From Niebla homalea (taxonomy: Eukaryota; Ascomycota; Lecanoromycetes; Lecanorales; Ramalinaceae), in contig JAHGAU010000008.1 of NCBI GenBank assembly GCA_019925105.1, positions 1,364,001 through 1,428,000 of the forward strand: a stretch of 64,000 nucleotides of DNA, given 5' to 3'. Shown piece by piece: positions 34,301 to 46,389 of this stretch; positions within the stretch are counted from its first letter, which is position 1, and every line of letters begins with the position of its first letter. Under the pieces are notes generated by a model. It was given only the letters and a program-made list of their open reading frames with translations, was not told where the DNA came from and did no database searches. The position numbers and the translations under genes are program-made.

Positions 34301-34723
34301 GGCAGTAGCAGGGTTCACCGACGTGTTCGAAAGACGGAGATCTCGGTTGAATTTTCCTACTTTCGTCAAGAGAATGATATGACTACTTGCTTCGCGATCT
34401 TCAAATTCGATCGAATATACCAAGAGCTGATGAAGAAGTCATGGTTGTACGGAAATATTCCGTAACGTCATGGCGGATGTCAAACAGACCTAGCGCTAAG
34501 CCTTGTTCACTGAACGGGGCAAAATGCTCAAGATTTAAGGCCACATACAAGTATCAATTGCGTGCGCATTCACTTATTGAACCATTGCTTCGAGCAAATG
34601 GTCAAGAAAAACCTACCCAGGCTGCATCCATGGACACTAATATTGTACAAGGTTTGTTCACGACTTACAGTTGCATGAGTTTTAATTAATAATATATGTT
34701 ACTAGAATCTTAAAATGATACCC
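34301..34723. other. RPT5 upstream region
   Basis: About 420 bp between the RPT5 start codon and tRNA-Arg. The part next to the tRNA is AT-rich. No proteasome-type regulatory site was recognised. Confidence 0.5.
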
Positions 34724-34820
34724 GGTATCGTGGCCTAATGGCAAGGCGTTGCTTTCCGGTTCTATCTAACAGATATTTTGGATCTGGCAAAGATTGTGGG
34801 TTCGAGTCCCATCGGTATCG
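34724..34820 (+). tRNA. tRNA-Arg (CCG) with intron
   Basis: The cloverleaf folds with acceptor GGTATCG/CGGTATC (two G-U pairs), D stem GCCT/AGGC, anticodon stem TTGCT/GGCAA, five-base variable loop, and T stem GTGGG/CCCAT around TTCGAGT. The anticodon at 34756-34758 is CCG, decoding the arginine codon CGG. A 25-nt intron (34760-34784) sits one base 3' of the anticodon, the canonical position. CCA is not encoded, as expected. A short T run follows at about 34830. Confidence 0.88.
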
Positions 34821-34956
34821 TTCTTATACAATTTTGCTCTTTTGGCAACCTATGCTATGAATGACAGCAATCAAAGACGTCGAGGGAGAACCTATCAAGC
34901 ACAAGAATGTCTGCTCAGGGTACTGTTGATGTACGTCTTTTCAATTGGAGACTCGT

Positions 34957-36140
34957 TCACAATTTGCTCTTAACGTCCTGATACTTCATCAAAGCCCTCC
35001 CGTTGCTTAGGACGATTTTCCCGCCTTCAATTCTGGTAATGAACCTGATCTCTTCCCAGCCGTCATTCATCTCACCCGTTCTCCATACCTCGGTGATCAG
35101 CTTGTCACCGGGCTTGACCGGAGCAGCAAATCGAGCTTGGTACTCCTTGATGTTGGCCGGATCGCTTCCTCCAATTATTTGGAGCAAGGCATGACATGTT
35201 GAGTTCCATGAGAATAGGCCATGAAGGATAGTGCCTCCGAAGCCCATCTTCGATCCCGGCTCAGGAGTCGCATGCAGTGGGTTGTAATCGCCGTTCAGCC
35301 TGAGAGGTGTAAGTACTGAAGGAGTGTGTATTGGATCAAGACAGACAGACCTGTAGAGATGCGCCGTCTCTGCCGTTGTTTGCAAGGCATGAGTTGCATC
35401 AGGTTCCTTCCCCTCTGGTGGAGGGTAGTTGACAGTCGCCGGGCCTGCCCGTCAGTCAGGCCTGGCTCAGACGCATGATCAGACATGGCGATGCATACCT
35501 TTGGGACCTCCCCACCCTCCTTGAGCTATATAAAACATGCTCTCGATGATTTGAACATACTCCTCTCCCCCATTCTCTGCCAACACCAACTCCCGCTCAA
35601 CCACAGTACCCTTGCCCTTGTCGTACACACCAAGAATCTTCGCTCGCATCTCGGCCTTCTTCCCCTGACTGGTGGTAGGTATCGGTTTCAAGAACTTGAT
35701 GTACCGTTGGCCGTCGACGACGCGGCGCGCATCAAGTTTGGGGATGTTGGGGATTTCCATTGCGCCAGCCTGGGCGTAGAAGTCGACCACATCCTGAGTT
35801 GCGCCCTTGAAGGCTGCATAAATGTCAATTGGCGAGATTCACTCGGCACTATCGGTCGACTTACGAAGAACTATTGGGTAAGTAGGAAATGCTTGGAAGG
35901 AAGGATGCAGTTCCTTTTGGGTTTCAGCAATTGGTGATGGAGGGAGTCAACGGCAAGTACATAGAGAAAGTGCAACTCGTCCGCCGTGCAACCAATGCTG
36001 TAAGCAAAAAGCAACAGGTCCCTTAAAATGGTTCAGCGACGGCACAGTGCTCCAGAGGGTACGCGCCAATACCGCTTATTCCAGGTGACTTCTTGGGAAG
36101 GCAGCTGATGACCAGCACCCGGGTCGCTTGAGTCACTCAT
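34957..36140 (-). CDS. Peroxisomal MaoC-type enoyl-CoA hydratase/dehydratase
   Basis: Six exons (36140..36046, 35997..35961, 35913..35865, 35813..35499, 35444..35351, 35299..34957) give 310 residues with closed phases. The hot-dog N half includes IGCTADELHFLYELHPSF, AFPTYPIVL and MEIPNIPKLDARRVVDGQRY. The C half carries the hydratase-2 motif LNGDYNPLHATPEPGSKMGF then GGTILHGLFSWNSTCHALL, where Asp, Asn and His match the catalytic D-x-N-P-L-H pattern and the glycine-rich stretch is the thioester-binding helix. The protein ends in SKL, a canonical PTS1 peroxisomal import signal. It resembles the stand-alone 2-enoyl-CoA hydratase 2 domain of peroxisomal beta-oxidation multifunctional enzymes, without the dehydrogenase part. 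Exon 1 (MSDSSDPGAGHQLPSQEVTW) uses a weaker donor (GTGCCG) and is the least certain. Substrate is inferred. Confidence 0.85.
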
Positions 36141-36741
36141 AATTGCTTACTCCTCAGGACAAAGGAAAAAAGAAAAAACATCAAGCGATTCCATATATAT
36201 TTGCTTTGCAGAGGGATTCTGGAAGACGGCGAACATGAAAGACATGCCTCGGCGAATTGCCCCTCCATGGAATCACCTAAAATTCTATAATGCTGCGGAG
36301 AGGGTCTTTGAGGGGCTTATCAATCTGAGAGCCATATTAATATTGCATCATCCTGCATTTGCATGCTTGACCGTTGGCTCCAAGAGCCTCAATAGAGCCT
36401 AATGCATCCATCAAGAAATTGGGGTCTCACGTTTGGTTTCAATGGCTTCTTTTAATCGTTGAAAGTTATATATTTTGGTGGCATTGCCAGCCACTCACGT
36501 AAAGAATATGACGCACCAATTACAGTCATACCTTACTCACAGGTCATGAAACGCGCGAACCATATTCTTTCATCGCTCTTTCCGAATCACCCGAATCACC
36601 TCACCTTCTCAAGCAGACCAACCAACAATTTGCTGTGACCTGTCTCCTTCTCATCGACTTCAGCAGCAATAGTAGAGTACGAGTATCGGTTCACCTTATC
36701 TCACGTTATCCATCACAGCAGTAATCAGAAGTCTGCCCACA
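36141..36741. promoter_or_regulatory. Divergent promoter region hydratase/NADAR
   Basis: Six hundred bases between two divergent start codons. It includes A/T-rich stretches at about 36160-36210 and 36340-36500. No named factor site recognised. Confidence 0.5.
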
Positions 36742-37376
36742 ATGGCCGCCAGTCATGCGGGAACGATATATTTCTGGCGCGAGTATGAAGATCCGTATGG
36801 TTTTCTTTCTCAATGGCATTCATCTCCTTTCACTGCTCCGCCCGTGAACGACTTGACGTCCCGAGACCTCGCCACGTTCGTCACCACAGAGCAGTATATG
36901 ATGTACCACAAGGCCATGCTTTTCGACGATAGAGAGATTGCAGAGAAGATCATGAGAGAGCGCGACCCGAAGAAACAAAAGGCCTTGGGCAGGAAGGTCG
37001 CAAACTTTGACAACAAGACGTGGGACCAACACAAGGAGCGGGTGGTCGAAGATGGTAACTGGTTTAAGTTCACGGCAAACGACGACGAGAACATGAAGAA
37101 GTTGCTCATCGAAACTGAAGACAAGCTGTTGGTCGAGGTTCGTAGCCGTCAAGAGGCATCTCACCCTGCCTAATGCTTGGCGCATGATTCTTACTCGTGC
37201 AGGCTTCGCCATATGACCGTATCTGGGGTATCGGTTTCAATGCAGTCAACGCTAAGGCAAACAAGCGTGACTGGGGCCAAAACCTTTTGGGATTGGCCCT
37301 GATGCGCGTGCGGGATCGAATGAGAGCTGAATCATCCAAGCCCTCCGGTATGGGAAGCTTGGACAACAAGCAGTAA
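36742..37376 (+). CDS. NADAR domain protein (YbiA/DUF1768 family)
   Basis: Two exons, 36742..37137 and 37203..37376, split by a 65-nt intron, give 189 residues. The family core is visible: IYFWREYEDPYGFLSQWHSS, TTEQYMMYHKAMLFDD, DPKKQKALGRKVANFD and, after splicing, LVEASPYDRIWGIGFNA followed by WGQNLLGLALMRVRDRM. NADAR proteins act on ADP-ribose-linked or riboflavin-pathway N-glycosidic intermediates: bacterial YbiA-type enzymes hydrolyse reactive aminopyrimidine riboflavin precursors, and other members remove ADP-ribose from guanine. Which activity this fungal copy has cannot be read from the sequence. The frame without splicing stops soon after the exon 1 end (stop at 37171), so splicing is required. 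Length is typical for a single-domain member. Confidence 0.88.
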
Positions 37377-37684
37377 CTTGACCGCAGATCCTGCGATACA
37401 TGGGAGACCTCGACACAACTATACATCTGGAGCGACCTTTTTGGGGTCCGAGGGCTTCGAACCCTCAAACAGTTTCTAGAATAAGTTATGCCGTCATGTC
37501 TATGAATATCCAGATTCGACTCAGATGCCGAATGGTTCGGAGTACAGCCGCTCATCCATGCTCGCTCCTCTTGTGAAGGCTTTTGGGGGTATCGTCGACG
37601 GGGCTGTTTGGAGCATGTCCTCACGCTACGGGTCATCAACACCTGCTGTCGTTAGCAGACCCCATTGGTTTCGAGAAATGCATC
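37377..37684. other. Convergent 3' region NADAR/HMT1
   Basis: About 300 bp between converging stop codons, with no feature recognised. Confidence 0.5.
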
Positions 37685-38970
<1,286 letters not shown>

Positions 38971-39264
38971 TGCCCAATGTGATGGTAGTGCACAATTTTC
39001 TCCGAGAAGAGGTCCTTCCTCCACGGGTTTCAGGTCTTCCATTTTCGTCGGTAGTTTGAAGCTATTGCAGGCGAGTACTGTACATGGCATATCATGCTCC
39101 CTGATTCCAAAAAAATGTTCGAAATATTTACTCTTGGCAACGTGCTCGGAGATAACGGGGTTTAGAAAGGCCTTGCAAGACCCTGGCGATCCCCGGAGCA
39201 AACGCACAGTAACAAAATGAGATATATGTAACAAAATAAATTTTCCTCGGACACTCATGACGGT

Positions 39265-39352
39265 GGGGAATTAGCTCAGTGGTAGAGCGCGGCATTTGCA
39301 TTTACGATCACGAGCCTTGCCGAGGCCGGGATTTCGATCATCCCATTCTCCA
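39265..39352 (+). tRNA. tRNA-Ala (TGC) with intron
   Basis: Acceptor GGGGAAT/ATTCTCC contains the G3-U70 wobble pair that is the alanine identity element. D arm GCTC-AGTGGTA-GAGC, anticodon stem CGGCA/TGCCG, T arm GGGAT-TTCGATC-ATCCC and discriminator A all fit. The anticodon TGC is at 39297-39299, and a 16-nt intron follows at 39301-39316 in the canonical position. A TTTTT terminator begins immediately after base 39352. Confidence 0.92.
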
Positions 39353-39769
39353 TTTTTGCGTCAATCGATAATCACCCTCGTTTTCCCTCATGAGCCTGAA
39401 AACCCTTGACAAATTTCAACTCCTATGCCCCAATCGAAAAGGGAATTCGGGAGGGTTCAAAAATGCTGATTGCAAAGTAGAATGCTCAAAGCCTTCCATC
39501 GACGCTTTATCGCCGTCGATAGGGTGTGGTGCTAGAATGTCCTGTTAAAACTCTGCCTTGACTTCCCCAGAAGAGTCTGCTGACTGGAACTTGCCTTGGC
39601 CTCCCCTCCTCATAGAAATATGTCGCGGAAAATTTCCGCTTCCGCCAAGTCGACTTTAGTGCACCCCAGAGAACCTTCTTTCCGAACGATGCTCCTTGCA
39701 GTAGCTCATTTGTGTACATATTACATATTTTGCTCTCCTTCTCCCAACCAGACATATCGTCTTTCAGCA
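39353..39769. other. Spacer between tRNA-Ala and PER1
   Basis: About 420 bp that should hold the PER1 promoter. Nothing else recognised. Confidence 0.5.
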
Positions 39770-40815
39770 ATGGTTCGGATAGGCGTAATTTGCTGCCTGT
39801 TGTTTGTTGCTCCTATCGTTCGAGCATCCCTGGGTGACCACCTGCCTGAGTTCCGCGATTGTGTTTCCGTAGGCCTGCCTATGGTTTGCTCCAAGAAGGT
39901 CGCTGATAGCAAGTAGACATGTACTGCCGAGAATTGTGGAAGAGGCACTCCTACCTTGCGTGAGTCTCCTGCTTGATTACTCATGATCCCGACACTGATG
40001 CTCGAAAAGCTCTCCGGCTTCGCGTCTTCTTCTGGACATGTCCCACGAATTGTGACTACGTGTGTCAGCACATTGTCACCGACCGTCGCGTATCAAGAGA
40101 GCCGCCAATGTTGAGCCCGATAGTGCAATATCATGGAAAATGGCCCTTTCATCGCTTGCTCGGAATGCAAGAACCAGCCTCAGTCCTCTTCTCCTTTCTA
40201 AACCTTTTGGCGCATCACGATGGCATTGCGAAGGTACGGAGCAAAATCCCGGCAGGGTATCCAATCAGGCAATACTACCTTTGGTTTGGCTACATCGGCT
40301 GGGCTAGCTGGTTATTCAGTATGATTTTCCACACAAGAGACTTTGATTTGACGGAGAAGCTGGATTATTACGCGGCAGGAGCTAGTGTCTTCTATGGGAT
40401 GTTTTACACCCCTATCAGGGTTTTCCGGCTGGACCAGGATCGACCCGCAGAGAAGGCTACTCTATTACGGCTTTGGACCATTCTATGCGTGCTGCTATAT
40501 ATTGGTCATGTCTCGTATCTGACCTTCGTCCACTGGAATTACACATACAATATGGCAGCCAATGTTGCCGCCGGAATACTACAGAACATCCTATGGAGCA
40601 TCTTCAGCTACAAAACATACCAAAAGCTAAAAAAGCCATGGGCTGCGTGGCCCGGGATGATTGTGGCCTGGATCATTTTGGCCATGAGTCTGGAACTTCT
40701 CGATTTCCCGCCAATTGCCGGTGTGATTGATGCCCACAGCCTTTGGCATCTAGGGACAGTTGTGCCGACGATTTGGTGGTATAAGCAAGTGGCTCGGTTC
40801 TACGTCCGATGCTAG
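39770..40815 (+). CDS. PER1: Per1/PGAP3 GPI-anchor remodelling protein
   Basis: Per1 removes the sn-2 acyl chain of GPI anchors in the endoplasmic reticulum so the lipid can be remodelled. Exons 39770..39868, 39917..39959 and 40010..40815 give 315 residues. A signal peptide (MVRIGVICCLLFVAPIVRA) precedes a Cys-rich luminal segment (FRDCVS, TCTAENCGRGTP, FFWTCPTNCDYVCQH). YHGKWPFHRLLGMQEPASVL and about seven hydrophobic segments follow. Conserved residues of the CREST hydrolase group are visible: the His/Asp pair in SMIFHTRDFDLTEKLDYYAA and the H-x3-H of DAHSLWHLGTVVPTIWWY. Intron 2 ends in an atypical AAAAG, but the spliced product L-P-L-R-L-R continues the conserved frame. Unspliced exon 1 would stop within a few codons, so both introns are functional. 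Confidence 0.9.
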
Positions 40816-41311
40816 ACAGGGCTAACCTATCGACAGTTTCTTAGTCAAAGACGCGCAGCAAGACATCGCTGGCGAGCGACTGAAAGCCTAGAAGATACGA
40901 GAGTACAAGGCAGCGGTTGGGCAGCTGTGGATGACCAACCACTCTTGACCATCTGCAGGCGCCCACCTCCAGGCGAATATGTCTCGGCTGTCCTTAGATC
41001 AGTATGGCTCGGACGTGCAAATGACTTGCAAGGTGCATGCTCATTGCATGAACTCTAGCCTCCTTCTGGAATCCCCACGCTTTTTCACAGAAGGAGGCGA
41101 AGTCATTGGTTGATCCAATTTTCCGCACTGGCCCCTGCAGGTGAGCATTGACCTGCAGCTATGAGGATTGAGGGGAAACAGGGACCCCCACATTTCGGGT
41201 AAGGCGTGGGCCGATCGGCCTCTGCATCATCTCGGCCAAATAAATTCCTTTATCTTTTTAACCTTTCAATTACACCTCCTACCAGATTCTCAATCTCTTT
41301 CTTGGAACATC
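40816..41311. other. PER1/PCM1 spacer with small inverted repeat
   Basis: About 500 bp holding the PCM1 promoter. CTGCAGGT and ACCTGCAG form an 8-base-arm inverted repeat at about 41135-41158. No gene seen. Confidence 0.5.
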
Positions 41312-43121
41312 ATGTCTTCGATGCAAGCAGTCATCAAGGGGTCAGGGAGATTTCCCAAGCCAAAGGATCAGTCCTTTCAGTATGGAACCGCCGGGGTTAG
41401 TTCGACCGCCCATGTCCTATACCCACTGCTGATCTGTCTTACAGTTTCGCATGAAGGCGTGGGTAATTTCACATGTCGGTTGCACACACTGTGTAATTCA
41501 AACTAAACAACAGCAGGGATTTGCTCGACTCGGTTGTGTATCGTGTGGCACTACTAGCATCCTTACGGTCAAGAAAATTGAATGGACAGACCATTGGCAT
41601 CATGATTACCGCAAGTCACAATCCTCCAGAGGACAATGGCGTTAAATTGGTCGATCCTATGGGAGAAATGCTGGAGGCTTCCTGGGAGACGTATGCCACT
41701 ACCCTTGCAAACGCGGCCAGCGACGAAGCTCTTGCCGAGGCCTACGAAACATTGTCGAAGGAGCTCAACATAGATCTCAGCTCCACTGCACGAGCCATTT
41801 TTGCAAGAGACACCCGGGCCTCCGGTCCCCATCTTGTCACAGCTCTGCTCGAAGGATTCCACGCCGCTGGGGTAGCGCACACCAATTACGAACTTCTGAC
41901 GACACCGCAACTCCATTACGTTACCCGCTGCATCAACACAAAGGGTACACCTTTTGATTACGGAGAGCCAACGGAGCAAGGATATTATGAAAAGACGGCT
42001 AAAGCGTTCAAAGCAGCCTTGGGCGGGAAGAAGGTCAGCGGCTCGTTAACCGTAGATTGTGCAAATGGAGTTGGTGGCCCGAAGCTGCACGAACTCGTCA
42101 AATATCTTTCTCCAGCATCGGAAGGTGGCATTGACCTTAAGATTGTCAACGATGATGTCGTTAGACCAGAGAGGTTGAACCATCAGGTCTGCTCATGTCC
42201 TCGTATACTGCAAGATCATCAAGTTGACACATGATCTAGTGTGGAGCGGACTTTGTCAAGACCGGCCAGCGCGCTCCGCCAGCGTCACATGCAGCACCGC
42301 TGGAGCGATGTTGCTCGCTCGATGGGGACGCCGACCGCCTGATCTATTATTTCATCGACAAGGATTCCGGCTTTCATCTGCTTGACGGGGATCGCATAGC
42401 CACTCTTGCAGCGTTATTTATTGGGGATCTCGCACGAAACGCCGGACTGGGTGAGAAGCTCAAGGTTGGTGTGGTCCAAACGGCTTACGCAAATGGAGCT
42501 AGCACTTCATACCTCACACAAGACCTCAAGCTACCAGTCACATGCACAAATACTGGCGTGAAGCATCTACACCATGCCGCGACAAAATTTGATGTTGGCG
42601 TCTATTTTGAGGCAAATGGTCATGGTACTGTCGTGTTCTCCGAGGTCGCCCTCAAAAGGATAAACAAGTATGATCCAAAATCGCCCGCCCAAGCATCTGC
42701 GCTTGATACCTTGAAGGCGCTCACCCAGCTTATAAACCAGACTGTTGGCGACGCACTAAGTGATTTCCTTCTTGTCGAGGTCATATTGGCGCACAAGACT
42801 TGGGGTCTCCATGAATGGGATCTCACATACAGTGACCTGCCCAACCGGCTCGTCCGTGTTGAAGTCCCGGACCGCAATATCTTCAAGGCTGTGGACGCTG
42901 AGAGGAAGCTGGAAAGCCCCCCCGGAGCGCAAGCGCAAATCGATGCCCTCGTCGGCAAATACAAGAGTGGTCGAAGCTTTGCGAGAGCAAGCGGCACCGA
43001 AGACGCCATGAGAGTCTACGCTGAAGCTGCCACCAGAGGCGAAGCTGACGAATTGGCTACGCTTGTTGGCAAATTAGTCATGAGTGGGGCAAGTCGGTAC
43101 GACTATCCTGCCCCACAGTAG
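41312..43121 (+). CDS. PCM1: Phosphoacetylglucosamine mutase
   Basis: This enzyme (Pcm1/Agm1) interconverts N-acetylglucosamine 6- and 1-phosphate, the step before UDP-GlcNAc for chitin, N-glycans and GPI anchors; it is cytosolic. Exons 41312..41395, 41445..41458, 41517..42186 and 42240..43121 give 549 residues, the normal size. The active-site serine loop is GIMITASHNPPEDNG, the Mg-binding loop CSLDGDADRLIYYF, the sugar-binding region DLTYSDLPNRLVRVEV, and the C-terminal phosphate-binding loop RASGTEDAMRVYAE. Exon 2 is a 14-nt microexon that supplies FRMKA in YGTAGFRMKADLLDSVVYRV. Introns are 49, 58 and 53 nt. The start MSSMQAVIKGSGRFPKP is the first ATG before the conserved QSFQYGTAG. Confidence 0.95.
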
Positions 43122-43261
43122 GGCTTGCTCCTGCAGCCTTCGTGACTATCGAGGTGATGTTTGCATGGCGAGGCGGCATGACTGACGACCCAAAGGCGTT
43201 GAAAAGTTGTATTGGATCAGAGTGGTTAGCAAAAGTTCAATTTGTTCCTGACATGATAAAA

Positions 43262-44756
43262 TCAACCTTCATCCATGTCCATGTCATCTCTACCTCTTCT
43301 CCCCGCTGGCCTTTTCCTACCTCTGAGCGTAGCTCCTTTCGTGCCTCGTTTATCATGCAGATCCTTCATCTCCCCAATCGCGAGACGCTGTGCCTCACCC
43401 ACGCGTTCCCCTAATATCATGACCTCCTCCCTTTCAGTCGGAAACTCCTTCAATTTCTTACCTAGAGCAGCCTCAATCCGCTGCCAAATCTCCACATCGT
43501 ACTGCGTGATCATGCTGATCGCCTTGCCCGACTTGCCCGCCCGAGCTGTCCGACCAACACGATGGATATACGTCTTACTGTCTGGTGGCAAATCAAAATT
43601 GACGACGAGGTCTACACTCGGGATATCCAGACCCCTGGCCGCAACATCGGTAGCGACCAGTATATCCCGACTTCGAGCGCGAAATTTCCCCAGCGCCCCC
43701 AGCCGAGCAGACTGCGAGAGTTGTCCATGCAGAGGAATGGCCCCGAAGCCAAGGGATCGTAGTAGAACCGCCAACCTCTGCGTCGTGTTGACCGTGCGGG
43801 TGAAGATAATGGCGGATTGCCCCGCATGTTCATTCGCTAGATGGACAAGATAGAGATCCTTGTCCTTGTACGGGATGAGCATGTAGTACATCAGCAACGT
43901 CGACACGACCTGATACTCGTTACTGCTGACAGACACCCGGGCCGGATTCGAGAGCGAGGCGCGCTGCAGAGTCTCGAGCTTCGACGAGATGGTCGCGGAG
44001 AAGAGATAGGTCCTCCGCTCTCTCGGCAGCACCTTGAGAATCTTGTCGATGATAGTCCCAAAGTCAAGATCCAGCAGTCGGTCCGCTTCATCCATGATTA
44101 GGTACTTTAGCGAGCGCAGGGAGAAGCCCTTGGTGTTCTCCAAGTGGTCGAGCAGGCGACCAGGCGTCGCTACGATGATGTGCGGCTTCTTGGCGAGAGC
44201 GATGGATTGAGGTACCATATCCATGCCTCCGACGAGTACGGCGCACCGGACGTTTATGAGGGAGCCGAGCGCCTCGAAGGCTTGAGAAATCTGGTAGGCG
44301 AGTTCTCGAGTTGGAGCGAGAATGAGGGAAAAGTACGATTGCGGTTTCTCCATGAGCGCTATGGAGGGCTATCAGCAAAGGATCACCGTTCCCTGCAGAT
44401 AATGACCGACCTTGCAAGACAGGAAGCGCGAACGCAGCCGTCTTTCCTGATCCCGTCTGAGCAAGCCCAATGAGGTCTCGACCCTGTAGAGCCAGGGGAA
44501 TCGCCTCGTTCTGTATGGGAGTGGGGGTTTTGTAGCCCAAAGCTGTACAGGCATCACATAAAGAGTCAATGATTCCAAGCTCTTGAAACCTGTTCGTTGC
44601 GGTTTGATTTGCAGGGGTTTCTTGGGGTAGCGCAGCGCTCTCATTGCCATCCTCCTGTGAGACTTTCGCAACTGCATGCTTTTTCTTTGGAGCATTATTA
44701 GACTCGGTGGAGGCTCCATTGAGCTTCCGCTGCTTTGATCTGTGCTCAGAAGACAT
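43262..44756 (-). CDS. RRP3: DEAD-box rRNA-processing helicase Rrp3
   Basis: Rrp3 is a nucleolar ATP-dependent RNA helicase for 18S rRNA maturation (human DDX47). Exons 44756..44411 and 44358..43262 give 480 residues. After a lysine-rich N terminus come the Q motif ([23 protein letters not shown]), motif [100 protein letters not shown] and [16 protein letters not shown]. The [20 protein letters not shown] stretch is characteristic of Rrp3 within the family. The tail is basic with an acidic end ([11 protein letters not shown]). The 52-nt intron joins LPVLQ to ALMEKPQ. Confidence 0.93.
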
Positions 44757-45015
44757 TCTGACTTGTCTTTGACTGATGATCCTTGAATTCGCACACTGTC
44801 TGTCGAGATATTAGGTTGTAGCGAGGTAGCCGAGGTATTCTAGCGTCATTTGGCGCTAGAATTACATGGTTCCAGCTTATCGATAGAATAAGCGCCAAAA
44901 AACAAAACAAAAAAGCTGCCAAATCTTCTACTGCAATTGCATAATCCGTACATTCCGGTCACCTTTTGTGGGAGATCAGAGCAAGTTTCATTGATTTCTA
45001 CCAATTTTGCAATCT
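44757..45015. promoter_or_regulatory. Short divergent promoter RRP3/SSF1 with palindrome
   Basis: Only 259 bp separate the start codons of two ribosome-assembly genes. It contains a 9-base-arm inverted repeat, ATTCTAGCG at 44837 and CGCTAGAAT at 44854, with an 8-base loop, and an A-rich tract at about 44896-44913. Co-regulation is inferred. Confidence 0.65.
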
Positions 45016-46389
45016 ATGGCTAGACCTCGGAAGAAGAAGAGAACTCATGTTGGTGCCCACAATGGACCTAAGAATGCCGTCTCATCCAATCCGGCAAGCA
45101 AGGATCCAAAGAGCATGGTCATACGAATGGGAGCCGGAGAGGTTGGGACTAGCATCAGTCAGCTGGTTCAAGATGTACGGAGCATGATGGAACCTGGAAC
45201 GGCCAGCAGACTCAAGGAGAGAAGATCGAACAGATTGCGAGACTACACTGCAATGGCTGGACCCCTGGGCGTCTCACACCTTCTCCTCTTTTCACGGTCA
45301 GACGCTGGCAATACCCATCTTCGGTTGGCATTGACGCCTCGAGGTCCTACCTTACACTTTAGAGTGGAACAATACTCGCTAGCAAAAGATGTGAGAAAGG
45401 CACAAAGACATCCCAAGGGCGCCCCCAAGGACTTCCTTAGTCCACCTTTACTTGTCATGAACAACTTCACTTCGCCTCCACCTCTGGATGGCTCACAACC
45501 GGCGGTGCCTAAACATCTCGAATCTCTGACCACTACCATATTTCAATCGCTGTTCCCGCCTATTCTACCCCAAGCAACGCCGCTATCGTCCATTCGCAGG
45601 GTCTTGCTTCTCAATCGGGAGACGTCAAAGCCCGAGAGTGGCACAGACAACGGCACTTTCAGTCTCAAATTACGGCATTATGCAATCACCACGAAGCGTA
45701 CCGGTCTCTCGCGCGGGGTGAGACGCCTTAATGCCGCCGAGAATCTATTGAAACAACGGAACAAGCAGAAGGCCGGAATGCCCAACCTTGGGGAACTCGG
45801 CGATATGGCTGAGTATCTGAACGACCCCTCTGCTACAGCTTCTGGCTTCGCATCTGGAAGCGATAGTGAAGTCGAGACGGATGCTGAAGTTGAAGTTCTG
45901 GATAGCACTACAAGGAAGGTGTTGAGCAAGCAGCAGATAGCAGCAAAGCGTTCGGCGGATGGTCGGGAAACGCGTCCAGATAGATACGGAGTTGAGAAGC
46001 GTGCTGTCAAGATGGTGGAGCTCGGCCCAAGAATGCAGCTGCGCATGACGAAGGTGGAAGAGGGGGTGTGTGCTGGAAAGGTCATGTGGCATGAGTATTT
46101 GAGCAAGACCCCGGAAGAAGTGAGGAACATGGAGGCTATCTGGGAGCAACGGAGGACGGAGAAGGAGGAACGGCGGCGCCTTCAGAGGGAGAATGTCCTA
46201 CGGAAGAAGAAGGAGAAGGCAGGATCTAGGGATAGAGAAAATGTGGACGGAAACGCCACAGGCAAGACACGAGACGAATATGAAGACGTCGATATGGACG
46301 ATGTTTCGGAGGATGATTGGGACAGTGAGGACGCGGAGGATGGGGTAAGGTTCGAGACGAAAATAGACGATGCAGTTGCCATTGGCTGA
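45016..46389 (+). CDS. SSF1: Brix-domain ribosome assembly factor Ssf1 (Peter Pan)
   Basis: Ssf1 acts in the nucleolus on 27S pre-rRNA in early 60S particles. A single exon of 457 residues from the ATG at 45016 (MARPRKKKRTHVGAHNGP). The Brix domain spans about residues 30-360: KSMVIRMGAGEVGTSISQLV, LVQDVRSMMEPGTASRLKER, LRDYTAMAGPLGVSHLLLFS, RGPTLHFRVEQYSLAKDV, the segment PPLLVMNNFTSP, SLFPPILPQATPLSSIRRVL, FSLKLRHYAITTKRTGLSRG, and later KRAVKMVELGPRMQLRMTKV with EGVCAGKVMWHEYLSKTPEE. An acidic insert (SDSEVETDAEVEVLD) and a lysine/arginine-rich tail ending in an acidic EDVDMDDVSEDDWDSED are typical of the family. Divergent from RRP3. Confidence 0.93.
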   Translation: MARPRKKKRTHVGAHNGPKNAVSSNPASKDPKSMVIRMGAGEVGTSISQLVQDVRSMMEPGTASRLKERRSNRLRDYTAMAGPLGVSHLLLFSRSDAGNTHLRLALTPRGPTLHFRVEQYSLAKDVRKAQRHPKGAPKDFLSPPLLVMNNFTSPPPLDGSQPAVPKHLESLTTTIFQSLFPPILPQATPLSSIRRVLLLNRETSKPESGTDNGTFSLKLRHYAITTKRTGLSRGVRRLNAAENLLKQRNKQKAGMPNLGELGDMAEYLNDPSATASGFASGSDSEVETDAEVEVLDSTTRKVLSKQQIAAKRSADGRETRPDRYGVEKRAVKMVELGPRMQLRMTKVEEGVCAGKVMWHEYLSKTPEEVRNMEAIWEQRRTEKEERRRLQRENVLRKKKEKAGSRDRENVDGNATGKTRDEYEDVDMDDVSEDDWDSEDAEDGVRFETKIDDAVAIG

